A stretch of 41,555 nucleotides of DNA from an uncultured Prochlorococcus sp. Lineage in GTDB: Bacteria > Cyanobacteriota > Cyanobacteriia > PCC-6307 > Cyanobiaceae. Each line of letters begins with the position of its first letter. The first letter of the stretch is position 1. The notes beneath the pieces are model-generated. The model saw only the letters and a list, made by a program, of their open reading frames with translations, did no database searches and was not told the origin of the DNA. Below, in pieces: positions 1 through 7,106 of this stretch. Both the position numbers and the translations under genes were made by a program. The stretch covers positions 1 to 41,555 of the forward strand of contig CACEFS010000010.1 of the NCBI GenBank assembly GCA_902558895.1. The letters are read 5' to 3'.

Positions 1-12
1 ACCATAAGTGAC

Positions 13-507
13 TTAATCGCATTTTTTCTTTCGATATATTTTCTGCATTTCTTTTTGTTCTGATAAATAATCTTCTTTTGCTTGTTTATTAATTTGATCA
101 TATTTTGCTTTAAATTCTTCTTTAAGATCTTGAGCATTTTGTCTTCTTTCTTCTGCCATAAAATCAAAATCATCATCACTATAATTTCTACTTTTTAAGA
201 TATTTTCAAACAAATAGCATTCACTAGATAAATCAATATCAAATTCTTTTATTAAGAAATATTCATTACATAAGCTTTCTATTTCATAAGGACTATCAAA
301 AAGATCCTCCCATTTTGTCTCTATTGCATAAATTTTGGTAATTTTATCATTAGCAAATTCTTTGCTTTGTTTTACAAATGATATTTTTTGCTGATAATCA
401 TTTTTTGATTTATTTATTGCAAATTTAAGGTCTTCGCATAATCTTGTTTTATCGTTTCCAAAACCAAATATAAGTGGGAAAACAATAAATAAAGCTAAGC
501 GTTTCAT
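13..507 (-). CDS. Secreted or anchored hypothetical protein (164 aa)
   Basis: I do not recognise a family. The protein opens with MKRLALFIVFPLIFGFG, a basic start followed by a hydrophobic stretch to about residue 17, which looks like a Sec signal peptide or an N-terminal anchor. The remaining ~145 residues are hydrophilic, rich in Lys, Glu, Asp and Phe/Tyr, and the C-terminal third (from about residue 115) looks like a charged helix or coiled coil. Its ATG follows the stop of the upstream gene directly (TAAATG), so the two are probably translationally coupled. It is the last gene of a minus-strand run of six tiny genes. The MKR start resembles that of several unrelated proteins in this window. 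Confidence 0.6.
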   Translation of the reverse strand: MKRLALFIVFPLIFGFGNDKTRLCEDLKFAINKSKNDYQQKISFVKQSKEFANDKITKIYAIETKWEDLFDSPYEIESLCNEYFLIKEFDIDLSSECYLFENILKSRNYSDDDFDFMAEERRQNAQDLKEEFKAKYDQINKQAKEDYLSEQKEMQKIYRKKKCD

Positions 508-738
508 TTAATCGTTGACTTTTTGTTCTAATAATTCTTTTAATTCCTTTGGTAAGTTTAAAAAAGAATCTCTTAAATTTTCATTCTTTTCTCCTACATG
601 TAGTATCCACTCTCTAAATTCTTCTGCTATTGCATAACTGTCTTCATATCTTTCTAGATTATCCATAACAGAAATTCTTTTAGTAGCCCAACAAGTCGCA
701 ATATCAATTCTTTTTTTTTGTTTAGTATTTACTGCCAA
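508..738 (-). CDS. Small hypothetical protein (76 aa, TTG start)
   Basis: Unrecognised, soluble-looking protein with no signal peptide or membrane helix and several short charged helices (for example LERYEDSYAIAEEFREWIL). The start is TTG at 736-738. It overlaps the 3' end of the upstream 54-aa gene by 10 nt in another frame, and its own stop abuts the ATG of the next gene. The overlap at both ends argues that it belongs to a compact co-transcribed set. No function can be proposed. Confidence 0.55.
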   Translation of the reverse strand: MAVNTKQKKRIDIATCWATKRISVMDNLERYEDSYAIAEEFREWILHVGEKNENLRDSFLNLPKELKELLEQKVND

Positions 739-893
739 AACTCATCTAATGCATCAAACACTCTGTTAAGATAATCGTTTGCTCCTATACATTCCCATTT
801 CCCCTTTTCACCAATCGCACATTTGTAGTGCAGTTCTCTCTTGAGTTGCATTAGTTTATTGGTCATAGCAACCTTGTCTAGTCTTCCGTTCAT
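729..893 (-). CDS. Tiny hypothetical protein (54 aa)
   Basis: An ATG-started frame encodes a 54-residue protein beginning MNGRLDKVAMTNKLMQ and ending DALDEFWQ. It contains a Cys-Ala-Ile-Gly-Glu-Lys segment and a second Cys at about residue 35, with the sense of a small helical domain. The ATG overlaps the TGA of the upstream 59-aa gene as ATGA, and the 3' end overlaps the start of the 76-aa gene by 10 nt. Two overlaps of the translational-coupling type on one frame make it a credible gene despite its length. Family unknown to me. Confidence 0.55.
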   Translation of the reverse strand: MNGRLDKVAMTNKLMQLKRELHYKCAIGEKGKWECIGANDYLNRVFDALDEFWQ

Positions 894-1069
894 AGTAATT
901 CCCTAGCTTCTGTCAATATTTGATTCTTTAAAAAAACTAGCGCGTCTAGTTTTTCTTCTTTTTCTTCATAATTTTCAAATTTCATTTCTGCAATTTCAAC
1001 AATTGCTTTATCAACCTTTTTAAGCTGTTTCTTAATAACTCCCTTTTTAAGTTGTTTTTTAATAATCAT
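890..1069 (-). CDS. Tiny lysine/glutamate-rich helical protein (59 aa)
   Basis: The frame from ATG 1067-1069 to TGA 890-892 encodes 59 residues. The N-terminus is strongly basic with an internal repeat (KKQLKKGVIKKQLKKVD), the middle is acidic (ENYEEKEEKLD), and the end is LTEARELL. It should form one or two amphipathic helices. Its TGA shares bases with the next ATG (ATGA), a classic coupling arrangement. No family recognised; the low-complexity KK/EE composition means a chance frame is not excluded. Confidence 0.45.
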   Translation of the reverse strand: MIIKKQLKKGVIKKQLKKVDKAIVEIAEMKFENYEEKEEKLDALVFLKNQILTEARELL

Positions 1070-1168
1070 TTTTGGGATTTTGGTTGATTCTATTGGAATT
1101 ACCTTTATTCTTTATATTCTCTTTCTTTTCTTCAAAATGCGAGTCCCTCACTTTAAATTCTAGTTAAA

Positions 1169-1345
1169 TTATCTACATAATTTGGTTAAGAATATAGATT
1201 TTTCAAATCCTGGTCTTTCATCTAATTGGGCCATTGCATCAAAAAGCGGGCCGTCATAACAATAGACTTCAAATGTGGATAAAAGGGCAGTAAATATGCC
1301 AATTTTGAATAACCTTTTAAGGTTTGAAAAAGTATTGATATACAA
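1169..1345 (-). CDS. Small secreted/anchored hypothetical protein (58 aa, TTG start)
   Basis: A frame from TTG 1343-1345 encodes 58 aa with a basic N-terminus, a hydrophobic stretch around residues 13-25 (LFKIGIFTALLSTFEVYC) and a polar tail containing YDGPLFDAMAQLDERPGFEK. It reads like a short signal peptide plus mature peptide. No ATG is available upstream in frame before a stop; the TTG lies 5 nt after the stop of the 54-aa gene at 1351-1515. There is no strong Shine-Dalgarno, so the gene depends on coupling or could be a remnant. I have no family to offer. Confidence 0.4.
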   Translation of the reverse strand: MYINTFSNLKRLFKIGIFTALLSTFEVYCYDGPLFDAMAQLDERPGFEKSIFLTKLCR

Positions 1346-1350
1346 TTGCT

Positions 1351-1515
1351 TTAGTATCCGAATGAAGAAAAAAAATCATCCTCTTCATATGGAGTTGTAT
1401 CAATCCATTCTGGAGGATAATCCCCAAGTTTGATGTATTGATAAAGTTTATCTAAATCTGGATCATAATAAGTGTCATTAATTCTTGGATCAGTTATTAC
1501 TTTGCTTGGATGCAT
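1351..1515 (-). CDS. Tiny acidic hypothetical protein (54 aa)
   Basis: An ATG frame preceded by AAGGAAAG about 14 nt upstream encodes an acidic, Tyr/Asp/Pro-rich 54-aa protein (starts MHPSKVITDPRINDTYYDPD, ends SSFGY). It contains PPEWIDTTPYEEDD. There is no signal peptide or membrane segment. It is the promoter-proximal member of the minus-strand tiny-gene run (1515 down to 13) and is divergent from the gene at 1705. Function unknown. Confidence 0.5.
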   Translation of the reverse strand: MHPSKVITDPRINDTYYDPDLDKLYQYIKLGDYPPEWIDTTPYEEDDFFSSFGY

Positions 1516-1704
1516 AATAATAAATTCTACTCTTTCCTTATAGATTATCTAGATTAAAGCAGCTTTAAATCTCATTTAAAATTTCCTTTTAATACAAATT
1601 TTTTTTTTACTTAATAACTTCTTAATCCAATAATCTTAGGTTATTAAATACTTCTATATTTTTACGCCTTGAATATTGAAGACAATCATATAAAAAAATA
1701 ATAA
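1516..1704. other. Divergent intergenic region, very AT-rich
   Basis: This stretch separates the minus-strand tiny-gene run from the plus-strand 84-aa gene and presumably holds both promoters. It contains long A/T tracts, including a nine-T run near 1600, and I found no convincing stem-loop or coding frame in it. Confidence 0.4.
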
Positions 1705-1959
1705 ATGATTAAAAAAAATTCACCTTCTCCCAAAAACTCAAATCAAGCCCAAGAAATAGGGCATATCAAATATTCTTATAAAGAAAGTTTTAAAAGAGAA
1801 AATAAATCTATTTTGGATGATTCGGAATTTATTGAAAATTACAATAACGCTCTTAAATCACCACAATCAAGAAGATTTTATAAAGATGTAGAGAATGAAA
1901 TTCATTTGGACTCAATTGAGGCCCAGAATATTTTACCTCTAGATAAAATTTCAATTTAA
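1705..1959 (+). CDS. Small hydrophilic hypothetical protein (84 aa)
   Basis: Unrecognised, Lys/Glu/Asn/Ser-rich protein without a membrane segment. The N-terminal ~20 residues are low complexity (KKNSPSPKNSNQAQE) and look disordered; the rest could form helices (YKESFKRENKSILDDSEF). No strong ribosome binding site is visible. It stands alone between a divergent run and the riboswitch-led gene at 2115. Confidence 0.45.
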   Translation: MIKKNSPSPKNSNQAQEIGHIKYSYKESFKRENKSILDDSEFIENYNNALKSPQSRRFYKDVENEIHLDSIEAQNILPLDKISI

Positions 1960-2044
1960 AATTCTTTTATTAAAAACTACTTTTAAAGATTTTTTAAATA
2001 TATCTTAAATCCAAACTTGTTTTTTGAATGTTAGTTTATTTCAA

Positions 2045-2099
2045 CGTTCATCCAATTTATTTGGACGCATGACATGAGAATAGGGAACGGGATTCTCAT
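2045..2099 (+). promoter_or_regulatory. Glutamine-II ('Downstream-peptide') riboswitch candidate 1
   Basis: The leader contains CGTTCA (2045-2050), a 5-bp hairpin TCCAA/TTGGA (2051-2065), CGCA (2066-2069) and a perfect 8-bp hairpin ATGAGAAT/ATTCTCAT (2074-2081, 2092-2099) whose loop AGGGAACGGG carries GAACG. That GAACG is complementary to the 5' CGTTC, so a pseudoknot can form. The order CGUUCA, small hairpin, CGCA, GGAACGG is what I remember of the Downstream-peptide/glutamine-II riboswitch class of marine picocyanobacteria, which precedes very short genes. A second copy of the layout lies at 39882-39934. Ligand and regulation are inferred. Confidence 0.7.
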
Positions 2100-2114
2100 T
2101 AACTGCATAAGATC

Positions 2115-2285
2115 ATGAATGAGCTTTCTCAAATAAGAGAAAAAATCACAATAGCCAGGAGGCTTTATGAAGCCCAAATCTTGGCAACTAAAAATGGAGA
2201 AGTAACTCCATATAGAAGATCAGTCTTTGAAGAAAGAATTAGGGAAGCCCAAAAAGAAATGAGATCGCAAGACACCAAAAAATAA
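2115..2285 (+). CDS. Riboswitch-led small helical protein (56 aa)
   Basis: The ATG lies 15 nt after the riboswitch hairpin. The 56-aa product is almost entirely helical and highly charged (starts MNELSQIREKITIARRLYEA, ends EMRSQDTKK), with no Cys, signal peptide or membrane helix. It matches the expected 'downstream peptide' position and size for the glutamine-II riboswitch class. A role tied to nitrogen status, such as a small regulator or inhibitor of a nitrogen enzyme, is only an inference from the leader; by eye it does not resemble the glutamine-synthetase inactivating factors IF7/IF17. Confidence 0.6.
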   Translation: MNELSQIREKITIARRLYEAQILATKNGEVTPYRRSVFEERIREAQKEMRSQDTKK

Positions 2286-2301
2286 ATTCTTTTGTAAAAA
2301 T

Positions 2302-2550
2302 TTATTTTGTATCAGCTACATTCTTGAAGAAATCACAGTAAGCCATTAATTCTGATTCGGTTTCGATTTTGAGATTTAAATCATTAATTGCTTTCTTGGT
2401 ATCAATTCTGTATCCATACCAATCGAGACAAACTTCTCTCTGTTTTTGGGTTTCAGAAATCTTTTGAGTAGCTATTTTGTTTGAGTTATTAGTACAACTC
2501 GCAAGGAAAATAGTTGAGAGAGCTAGTAGTGGGAATAGCAGTCTTTTCAT
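2302..2550 (-). CDS. Small lipoprotein (82 aa)
   Basis: MKRLLFPLLALSTIFLASC is a lipoprotein signal peptide with lipobox LASC, so the mature protein starts at Cys19 and should be membrane anchored. The mature ~60 residues contain two further Cys (in VCLDWYG and MAYCDFF) that could form a disulfide; the rest is polar. The start lies 3 nt after the stop of the DUF3764-like gene. The first ten codons closely resemble, at DNA level, those of the PDZ gene (9810) and of the orphan signal peptide at 13005, while the mature parts are unrelated. Confidence 0.6.
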   Translation of the reverse strand: MKRLLFPLLALSTIFLASCTNNSNKIATQKISETQKQREVCLDWYGYRIDTKKAINDLNLKIETESELMAYCDFFKNVADTK

Positions 2551-2553
2551 TTG

Positions 2554-2859
2554 TTAATCACAACAATTTTCCGTTGTTGCTGAAGAAGTCCAAGATGATT
2601 CTTCCATTGTTGAAAGGTCAACTCTATGGGTTGCCATCCAGTCTCCATTAGCTTCCACAAACTTCTGAACATTTCCTTCTGGAGCTTGATGAATGACAAT
2701 AACTTTTTGAGGATCTTCCTTACTTATTCCTCTAAAAAGTGGATTAATATCAAATTCTGAATGCCTTTTATCTGCTTCTGCACTATCAAATATTGCAACC
2801 CATTCATCGAAAGTGCTTTCAATTTTAAAAGTAAAAACAGATGTTATAGAACAAGACAT
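2554..2859 (-). CDS. DUF3764-like small protein (101 aa)
   Basis: The pattern FTFKIESTFDEWVAIFDS near the N-terminus and the later KVIVIHQAPEGNVQKFVEANGDWM resemble DUF3764, a family of about 90-100 aa typical of Prochlorococcus and Synechococcus. The fold is probably a small alpha/beta dimeric barrel, like stress-responsive or ABM proteins, but this is inference. There is no signal peptide; the C-terminus ends in a Cys pair (NCCD). It is followed 3 nt later by the small lipoprotein gene, so the two are probably co-expressed. Biochemical role unknown. Confidence 0.6.
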   Translation of the reverse strand: MSCSITSVFTFKIESTFDEWVAIFDSAEADKRHSEFDINPLFRGISKEDPQKVIVIHQAPEGNVQKFVEANGDWMATHRVDLSTMEESSWTSSATTENCCD

Positions 2860-2911
2860 AATAAAGATATTGTTTATATATATAAAATAAATCTATTTTA
2901 TTAAGGCTTGG

Positions 2912-3448
2912 TTAATTATCTTTAAACGGAATTAAAATACCTTTTTTTTCAAATTTGAGCCAACCTTTTTTTTCTAGTATTTTTAAATTTCTTGTTACGG
3001 TTACTCTTGTTGAAGAAATTGAATTACCGATAATTTTATGGGTAAAATTAAATTCTTTTAAATTTAGATAAAAATGTTTATCTTTTTTTAAGCCAATTAT
3101 TGAGGATAAGTATAAAAGAAATTCTTTTAGTTTTTCTTCTGATTTTTTTATATCCCTTATTAATAAAAGTTTTTCCAATTGATCAATTCTTTTTAGACTT
3201 TTTGTTAATAAGTCTGTAGATGAAAAAAATAGCCCTCTTTTAATTGTTTTAATTTCGCAAGTTGTCAACGTAATTAATTTAATATTTTCGTAGTTACATA
3301 ATTCCAAATTTATTACAGCATTTTTATTTATTATCCCAACAATATTTTTCTTATTCTTGATTTTTGATTCTATTATTAATATTCCTGATTTGACTTCTAG
3401 AATTGTATTTTCTTTAAATTCTATATTTTGCTTTTCAGGAATTATCAT
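2912..3448 (-). CDS. Crp/Fnr-family transcriptional regulator (178 aa)
   Basis: The C-terminal part (about residues 105-170) has the Crp-type winged helix-turn-helix: a dimerisation-like helix, then FTHKIIGNSISSTRVTVTRN (about 135-154) and LEKKGWLKF. The N-terminal ~80 residues fit a reduced beta-roll sensor domain, with no recognisable cyclic-nucleotide phosphate-binding cassette, so cAMP binding is doubtful. At 178 aa it is shorter than the usual 200-240. It is divergent from phnD with a 191-bp gap holding nested inverted repeats, so it is the natural candidate to regulate the phn-acr3 block. Crp-family regulators of phosphate genes (PtrA) are known in Prochlorococcus; this is a shorter relative at best. 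Confidence 0.75.
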   Translation of the reverse strand: MIIPEKQNIEFKENTILEVKSGILIIESKIKNKKNIVGIINKNAVINLELCNYENIKLITLTTCEIKTIKRGLFFSSTDLLTKSLKRIDQLEKLLLIRDIKKSEEKLKEFLLYLSSIIGLKKDKHFYLNLKEFNFTHKIIGNSISSTRVTVTRNLKILEKKGWLKFEKKGILIPFKDN

Positions 3449-3524
3449 ATTTATTTATTAAATTAAATCACCCTAAATTTATAAAGTTAAAAATAAATTA
3501 AAAATTATTTAATTCCCTAATAAA

Positions 3525-3568
3525 TCTGATTAAAAATTGAGTAACTCAAAATAAAACACTTAATCAGA
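3525..3568. promoter_or_regulatory. Nested inverted repeats between the Crp-type regulator and phnD
   Basis: A perfect 9-bp inverted repeat, TCTGATTAA (3525-3533) and TTAATCAGA (3560-3568), encloses a 5-bp palindrome TTGAG-TAA-CTCAA (3537-3549). Its position in the regulator/phnD divergent gap makes it a candidate operator for a dimeric Crp-family protein. The sequence does not look like the cyanobacterial Pho box or an NtcA site (GTA-N8-TAC). A hairpin in one of the leaders is the alternative. Confidence 0.4.
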
Positions 3569-3639
3569 ATTTAAACTCTTTTTGCGAAAAAGTTAATCTC
3601 TTTAGAGCAAGTTAATAATGAAGAATAAATTCAACACTA

Positions 3640-4638
3640 ATGAGAAATTTTTTAAAGATAGTCTTAGGGCTATCAATAATCAGTGCAAGCATTTCAAGTT
3701 GTGGAAATAAATCAAATAATTTAATTGGAGATTTAGATTTATCTGATTGCAATCCAAATAATACTGTTGACAGCAAATATTGTGATCGAGATGGAGATTT
3801 TCTCGCAGATCTACCCCTTGCCGAAGATGAATGGATAGATCCTGAAACTATTGTGTTCTCATATACACCTGTTGAAGACCCCTCCGTTTATGCAAAAGTT
3901 TGGGAAGATTTTGTAATACATATGTCTAAGGTGACTGGTAAAAAAGTAACATTCTTACCAGTTCAATCTTATGCTGCACAAGTTGAAGCGATGAGATCTG
4001 GTCGTCTTCACGTAGCAGGAATTAATACCGGTAGTAATACTGTGGCAGCAGCATGTGCAGGAGCAGTTCCTTTTGGAATGATGGCTAAAAAAGATTTGTC
4101 TTACGGTTATGAAATGGAAATCATCGTACCTTCTGATAGCCCAATTAATTCTCCTGCAGATTTAAAAGGTAAAAAAGTTACATTTACATCTAAGACATCT
4201 AATTCAGGATTTAAAGCACCATCGGCAATTCTTAAAGGAGAATTTGGTCTTGAGGCAAATAAAGATTTCACCCCAGTCTTTTCTGGCAAGCATCAAAATT
4301 CAATAATGGGTGTTGCAAACAAAGATTATGAAGTAGCACCAATTGCTAACTCAGTTCTTACAAGAATGGATGCAAGAGGTGTTGTTGATTCTTCTAAAAT
4401 AAGAACTATTTATAAATCCCAAACCTTCCCAACGACAGGTTATGCTCATGCTCATAATCTACATCCAGCTGTAGTTGCAAAAGTAAAGCAAGCTTTTTAC
4501 ACCTATAACTGGGATAATTCAACATTAGATAAAGAATTTAAAAAGGCTGATAGATTCATTTCAATAAGTCACAAGCACGATTGGGATGTTATTAGAAAAA
4601 TAGATAAGGCTAATGGTGTTGTTTATGATTGCAAATAA
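3640..4638 (+). CDS. phnD: PhnD-type phosphite/phosphonate substrate-binding lipoprotein
   Basis: The 332-aa protein starts with a lipoprotein signal (MRNFLKIVLGLSIISASISSC, Cys21). It has a PhnD fold: the domain begins near residue 65 (IVFSYTPVEDPSVYAKVWEDFVIHMSK), followed by VEAMRSGRLHVAGINTGSN, PSDSPINSPADLKGKKVTFTSKTSNSGF and a C-terminal SHKHDWDVIRKI. Published work on Prochlorococcus PhnD1 proteins reports tight phosphite binding with weaker phosphonate binding, so phosphite or methylphosphonate import is the likely role. It is the first gene of a phnD-phnC-phnE-phnE operon divergent from a Crp-type regulator. No phosphonate lyase or phosphite dehydrogenase lies in the window. Confidence 0.9.
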   Translation: MRNFLKIVLGLSIISASISSCGNKSNNLIGDLDLSDCNPNNTVDSKYCDRDGDFLADLPLAEDEWIDPETIVFSYTPVEDPSVYAKVWEDFVIHMSKVTGKKVTFLPVQSYAAQVEAMRSGRLHVAGINTGSNTVAAACAGAVPFGMMAKKDLSYGYEMEIIVPSDSPINSPADLKGKKVTFTSKTSNSGFKAPSAILKGEFGLEANKDFTPVFSGKHQNSIMGVANKDYEVAPIANSVLTRMDARGVVDSSKIRTIYKSQTFPTTGYAHAHNLHPAVVAKVKQAFYTYNWDNSTLDKEFKKADRFISISHKHDWDVIRKIDKANGVVYDCK

Positions 4639-4669
4639 AAATTTTTAATCATAAATAAAATCAGACTTA

Positions 4670-5437
4670 ATGCTTAAAACAATAAACCTCAAAAAGGTTT
4701 ATCCAAATGGAGAAGAGGCGCTTAAAGGAATAAACCTAGAAATTCCTAATGGGCAAGTAGTTGCTCTTATCGGTCCTTCAGGTGCTGGTAAAAGTACTTT
4801 TATTAGAACAATAAATAGATTAGTTGAGCCCACTTCAGGGAAAGTTTATTTCGCTAATGAAAAAAATGACATTACTTCTTTAAATAAATCTAAATTAAGA
4901 AAAATAAGAAGACAAATTGGAATGATTTTCCAGGAATTTGCTTTGGTAGAAAGATTAAGTGTAATGGAAAATGTCCTTTCCGGCAGATTAGGTTACGTAG
5001 GATTTTGGAATAGTTTTTTCAGGAAATTTCCTCAAAAAGATATTGAAGAAGCATTCCGTCTGCTTCAAAGAATTGGACTAGAGCATATGCTTGATAAAAG
5101 AGCCGATGAATTGTCAGGAGGGCAGAGGCAAAGAGTAGGAATTGCTAGAGCTTTGATACAAAATCCAATGTTACTTTTAGTAGATGAACCTACCGCTAGT
5201 TTAGATCCCAAAAATTCCAGGCAAATTATGCGATTAATATGCGAGTTATGTAATGAAAGAAATCTTGCTGCGATTATAAATATTCATGATGTTTTTCTTG
5301 CTCAGAATTTTGCAGAAAGAATAATAGGTTTAAAAGCTGGAGAAATTGTTTACGATGGCAAGCCAAGTGGCTTATCAGAGACAATACTTACAAAAATATA
5401 TGGAGAAGAAGACTGGTCTAAAACTGTAGCAAATTAG
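4670..5437 (+). CDS. phnC: Phosphonate/phosphite ABC transporter ATPase
   Basis: The 255-aa ATPase carries Walker [10 protein letters not shown] (35-43), Q-loop IFQEF (about 86-90), signature LSGGQ (148-152), Walker B LLLVDEP (168-174) and the switch histidine in NIHDV. Its length and the neighbouring phnD and two phnE genes identify it as the PhnC subunit that powers import across the inner membrane. It begins 31 nt after phnD and ends 11 nt before the first phnE, consistent with one operon. No key residue is missing. Confidence 0.93.
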   Translation: MLKTINLKKVYPNGEEALKGINLEIPNGQVVALIGPSGAGKSTFIRTINRLVEPTSGKVYFANEKNDITSLNKSKLRKIRRQIGMIFQEFALVERLSVMENVLSGRLGYVGFWNSFFRKFPQKDIEEAFRLLQRIGLEHMLDKRADELSGGQRQRVGIARALIQNPMLLLVDEPTASLDPKNSRQIMRLICELCNERNLAAIINIHDVFLAQNFAERIIGLKAGEIVYDGKPSGLSETILTKIYGEEDWSKTVAN

Positions 5438-5448
5438 GAATATATTAA

Positions 5449-6246
5449 ATGAATGATAAGAAAGTAATTTGGAAAAGAAAACCTTTAATAAAAAATAGGT
5501 TATTAAGAATTGGATTAATTTTGATAATTAGTACTTACTTATTATCTGTTTTCCTAACTACCGAAATTGATTGGCAAAGAATTCTTGAAGGGATCCCAAG
5601 GGGTAAAAATTTTATATTTGCTTTTTTCCCTCCAGATTTTATAACTAGATCTGATGAGATTTTGGCAGGTATTTTTGAAAGTCTATGGATGACTATTGTT
5701 GCAACTATTGTGGGGATACTTATTTCTATACCTGTATCCTTAGGGGCGGCTAAAAACATAGCTCCTAAATTTGTTTATTTCTTATCAAGAGGAGTTATCA
5801 CATTGTCGAGGAGTTTTCAGGAAGTTCTCCTAGCAATATTTTTTGTTAAGTTAATGGGTTTTGGACCTTTTGCTGGGATGGTAACTCTGAGTTTATCGAC
5901 AATAGGGTTTTTCGCTAAATTATTATCTGAAGATATTGAAGACATAAATAAATCCCAAGCTGAAGCAATCAAATCTACTGGCAGCAGTTGGTTTCAATGG
6001 GTTAATTATGGTGTCCAGCCTCAAGTTATGCCAAGATTTATTGGATTATCTTTATACAGATTGGATATTAATTTTAGAGAGTCAGCGGTAATTGGAATTG
6101 TTGGGGGAGGAGGTATTGGTTCTACCTTAAATACAGCTTTTGATAGATATGAATTTGAGACTGCAGCGGCTGTTCTTATCGTAATTATTTCTATCGTGAT
6201 GATTGTTGAATATACATCTAGTCATCTCAGGAAATTAATAAAGTAA
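5449..6246 (+). CDS. phnE: Phosphonate/phosphite ABC transporter permease, copy 1
   Basis: The 265-aa protein has an N-terminal transmembrane helix, a periplasmic stretch (LEGIPRGKNFIFAFFPPDF) and about five further helices forming a BPD-type permease domain. The coupling motif for PhnC is around EAIKSTGSSWFQWVNYGVQPQ, and the signature VGGGGIGSTLNTAFD follows. It pairs with the second phnE, whose ATG overlaps this stop by one base (TAATG), so the transporter probably uses a heterodimeric permease. Confidence 0.92.
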   Translation: MNDKKVIWKRKPLIKNRLLRIGLILIISTYLLSVFLTTEIDWQRILEGIPRGKNFIFAFFPPDFITRSDEILAGIFESLWMTIVATIVGILISIPVSLGAAKNIAPKFVYFLSRGVITLSRSFQEVLLAIFFVKLMGFGPFAGMVTLSLSTIGFFAKLLSEDIEDINKSQAEAIKSTGSSWFQWVNYGVQPQVMPRFIGLSLYRLDINFRESAVIGIVGGGGIGSTLNTAFDRYEFETAAAVLIVIISIVMIVEYTSSHLRKLIK

Positions 6247-7061
6247 TGCCAATAATAAAACAAAAGGATTACAAAACCTGGAAAAAATTTGATCGAAAAA
6301 GAGATTTACAAAACTGGCTTTGTTGGTTCTTAGGTACTTTAATTTTTAGCTTTTGTTTCGGTCTGATTAGTAGTAAAACAATCTGGTTTTATGTATTTGA
6401 TTCACATAATGAGGCTTTAGATCTTTTAGGTAGGATGTTTCCTCCAGAAACTAATTATTTCTTCACTTTAATAAAACCTATTTGGGATACTTTAAATATC
6501 GCGACTATTGGTACAACGATTGGAACTTTAATTGCAATACCATTAGCTTTTTTATCCGCAAACAATACTACCCCAAGTAAAAAGTTTTTAAGACCTTTAG
6601 CCTTATTTTGCATAGTTTCAAGCAGATCAATTAATTCAGTAATCTGGGCATTACTTCTGGTTGCAGTTGTCGGTCCGGGAGTCTTGGCTGGCATAATTGC
6701 TATCGGATTAAGATCGATTGGATTTTGTGGAAAATTACTTTATGAAGCTATAGAGGAAATTGATGAAAACCAAATTGAAGCTATTGAGGCAACAGGGGCA
6801 AATAAAGCACAAATTATGACCTTTGGCATAGTGCCTCAAATTCTCCCAGCATTTACGAGTATTTCTATTTATAGGTGGGATATAAATATAAGAGAAGCAA
6901 CTGTTGTTGGCTTAGTTGGAGCAGGAGGTATAGGGATAGAATTAGATGCTCAAATAGGAGACTTAGCTTGGGCTAAGGTATCAGTTATTTTATTAGCAAT
7001 AGTAGTGGCAGTAGTTTTTAGTGAATGGATTACAGCAAAAATAAGAAAGGCTATTATTTAG
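6246..7061 (+). CDS. phnE: Phosphonate/phosphite ABC transporter permease, copy 2
   Basis: The 271-aa protein is a paralogue of the preceding permease: an N-terminal basic segment, first helix near residues 27-45, MFPPETNYFFTLIKPIWDTLNIA, coupling-helix region EAIEATGANKAQIMTFGIVPQ and VGLVGAGGIGIELDAQ. It overlaps the upstream gene by one base. Two different PhnE subunits in tandem occur in several phnCDE operons. The arsenite exporter begins 45 nt downstream with no terminator between, so transcription may continue into it. Confidence 0.92.
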   Translation: MPIIKQKDYKTWKKFDRKRDLQNWLCWFLGTLIFSFCFGLISSKTIWFYVFDSHNEALDLLGRMFPPETNYFFTLIKPIWDTLNIATIGTTIGTLIAIPLAFLSANNTTPSKKFLRPLALFCIVSSRSINSVIWALLLVAVVGPGVLAGIIAIGLRSIGFCGKLLYEAIEEIDENQIEAIEATGANKAQIMTFGIVPQILPAFTSISIYRWDINIREATVVGLVGAGGIGIELDAQIGDLAWAKVSVILLAIVVAVVFSEWITAKIRKAII

Positions 7062-7106
7062 CCTAAATTAAATACTAGGATGAATAGTTAAGTAAAGATA
7101 AATTAA

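Noticed and set aside
2115-2285. The 56-aa peptide as a glutamine-synthetase inactivating factor (IF7/IF17)
   Set aside because: Tempting because of the riboswitch, but I see no sequence resemblance by eye.
4107-4289. Minus-strand 60-codon frame within phnD
   Set aside because: It lies fully within a well-supported gene and has no ribosome binding site or family motif.
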